Shown: one piece after another, positions 63,815 to 64,000 of the stretch
Position numbering within the stretch: the stretch's first letter is position 1
How the letters are laid out: every line of letters starts with the position of its first letter
Assembly: GCF_013116745.1 (NCBI RefSeq)
Contig: NZ_JABFOE010000001.1
Location: 434,001-498,000, forward strand
DNA: 64,000 bases
From: Arthrobacter sp. 260
Lineage (GTDB): Bacteria > Actinomycetota > Actinomycetes > Actinomycetales > Micrococcaceae
Direction: 5' to 3'
Translations under genes and position numbers: made by a program
The notes under the pieces: generated by a model
The model's input: only the letters and a program-made list of their open reading frames with translations
The model's database searches: none
Told to the model about the DNA's origin: nothing

Positions 63815-64000
63815 ACCAGCCGACCGGTCAGCCGGCAACGCCCGACGTCGACCGCATCGTAGCCGCAGCGCTCGCCGAAGACGCGCCCTGGGGCGACATC
63901 ACGTCGGAGACCCTGATCCCCCCGTCGGCCTCCGCCGAAGCCTCGATCGTCGCCCGGGAGGCGGGAGTCTTCTGTGGCCAGCAGGTCATTGAGGCAGCGC
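63811..64000 (+). CDS. nadC: nicotinate-nucleotide pyrophosphorylase, 5' part
   Basis: The first 63 residues of quinolinate phosphoribosyltransferase are visible: VDRIVAAALAEDAPWGDITSETLIPP and EASIVAREAGVFCGQQVIEAA. It completes the de novo pathway after nadA and nadB and is cut off by the window end. The start overlaps the nadB stop in ATGA. Confidence 0.93.
   Translation, partial: MNQPTGQPATPDVDRIVAAALAEDAPWGDITSETLIPPSASAEASIVAREAGVFCGQQVIEAA

Overview
The window is chromosomal DNA from a high-GC actinobacterium, most likely a member of the Micrococcaceae (Arthrobacter sensu lato). The reasons are GC-rich codon use, an F1 atp gene order of atpA-atpG-atpD-atpC followed by a DUF2550 gene, the actinobacterial mismatch endonuclease NucS, a DUF222/HNH protein, DUF3039 and DUF2017 neighbours, the clpS-DUF2017-murI-MBL-rph-rdgB block, and many leaderless-looking starts. 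The genus is inferred from gene content only. I saw no tRNA, rRNA, insertion sequence, prophage or CRISPR array.

Layout. 1-4.4 kb: end of the F1 ATP synthase operon plus DUF2550. 4.4-13.4 kb: mostly minus-strand genes, namely a cold-shock protein, nagA, a DUF222/HNH protein, a degenerate minisatellite, nucS, a translationally coupled arsR-SRPBCC-DUF998 operon with a perfect operator, then a zinc-ribbon protein, a hydrolase and an AI-2E/PerM transporter. 13.6-23.4 kb: plus-strand envelope and housekeeping genes (a membrane-anchored DUF8094-like protein, a thioredoxin-like TPR protein, an ABC exporter, nagB, DUF3039, an MFS transporter and an SF2 helicase). 23.4-25.6 kb: a divergent accessory pair, a coiled-coil/beta protein and an astacin-like metalloprotease without a signal peptide, sharing a long inverted repeat. 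25.6-33.2 kb: pncA-pncB, clpS, DUF2017, murI, an MBL hydrolase, rph, rdgB, DedA and a GNAT acetyltransferase. 33.2-35.5 kb: a REP-like cluster and an autoregulated GntR-ABC operon.

35.5-46.2 kb: a HAD phosphatase, a DnaQ-BRCT exonuclease, an SDR, an ADP-ribosylglycohydrolase, an aquaporin, sbcDC and an MFS transporter. 46.2-49.2 kb: an IclR regulator divergent from hpaC-hpaB, a two-component FADH2 phenol hydroxylase. 49.2-55.8 kb: a large membrane protein, an MHS symporter, an Fpg/Nei glycosylase, a PGPGW membrane protein, a RibD-like reductase, a 51-residue acidic protein and a Ser/Thr kinase. 55.9-60 kb: a 2-oxoacid dehydrogenase operon (E1 alpha, E1 beta, a stand-alone lipoyl protein and an alpha/beta hydrolase) divergent from an Lrp/AsnC regulator. 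60-64 kb: nrtR-nadA-nadB-nadC, cut by the window end.

Themes. NAD metabolism appears twice (salvage pncA/pncB, de novo nadABC with NrtR). Amino-sugar use is split between nagA and nagB. DNA maintenance is well represented (nucS, sbcCD, fpg/nei, DnaQ-BRCT, SF2 helicase, rdgB). Thirteen genes carry a TANNNT box exactly 6-7 nt before the start codon, a leaderless-promoter signature that also fixes several start codons. The observations I rate highest are the split, AcoC-like E2, the metalloprotease/coiled-coil pair, the 94-bp minisatellite beside nucS, the F1 epsilon subunit without its inhibitory C-terminal domain, and several perfect operators that overlap start codons or -10 boxes.
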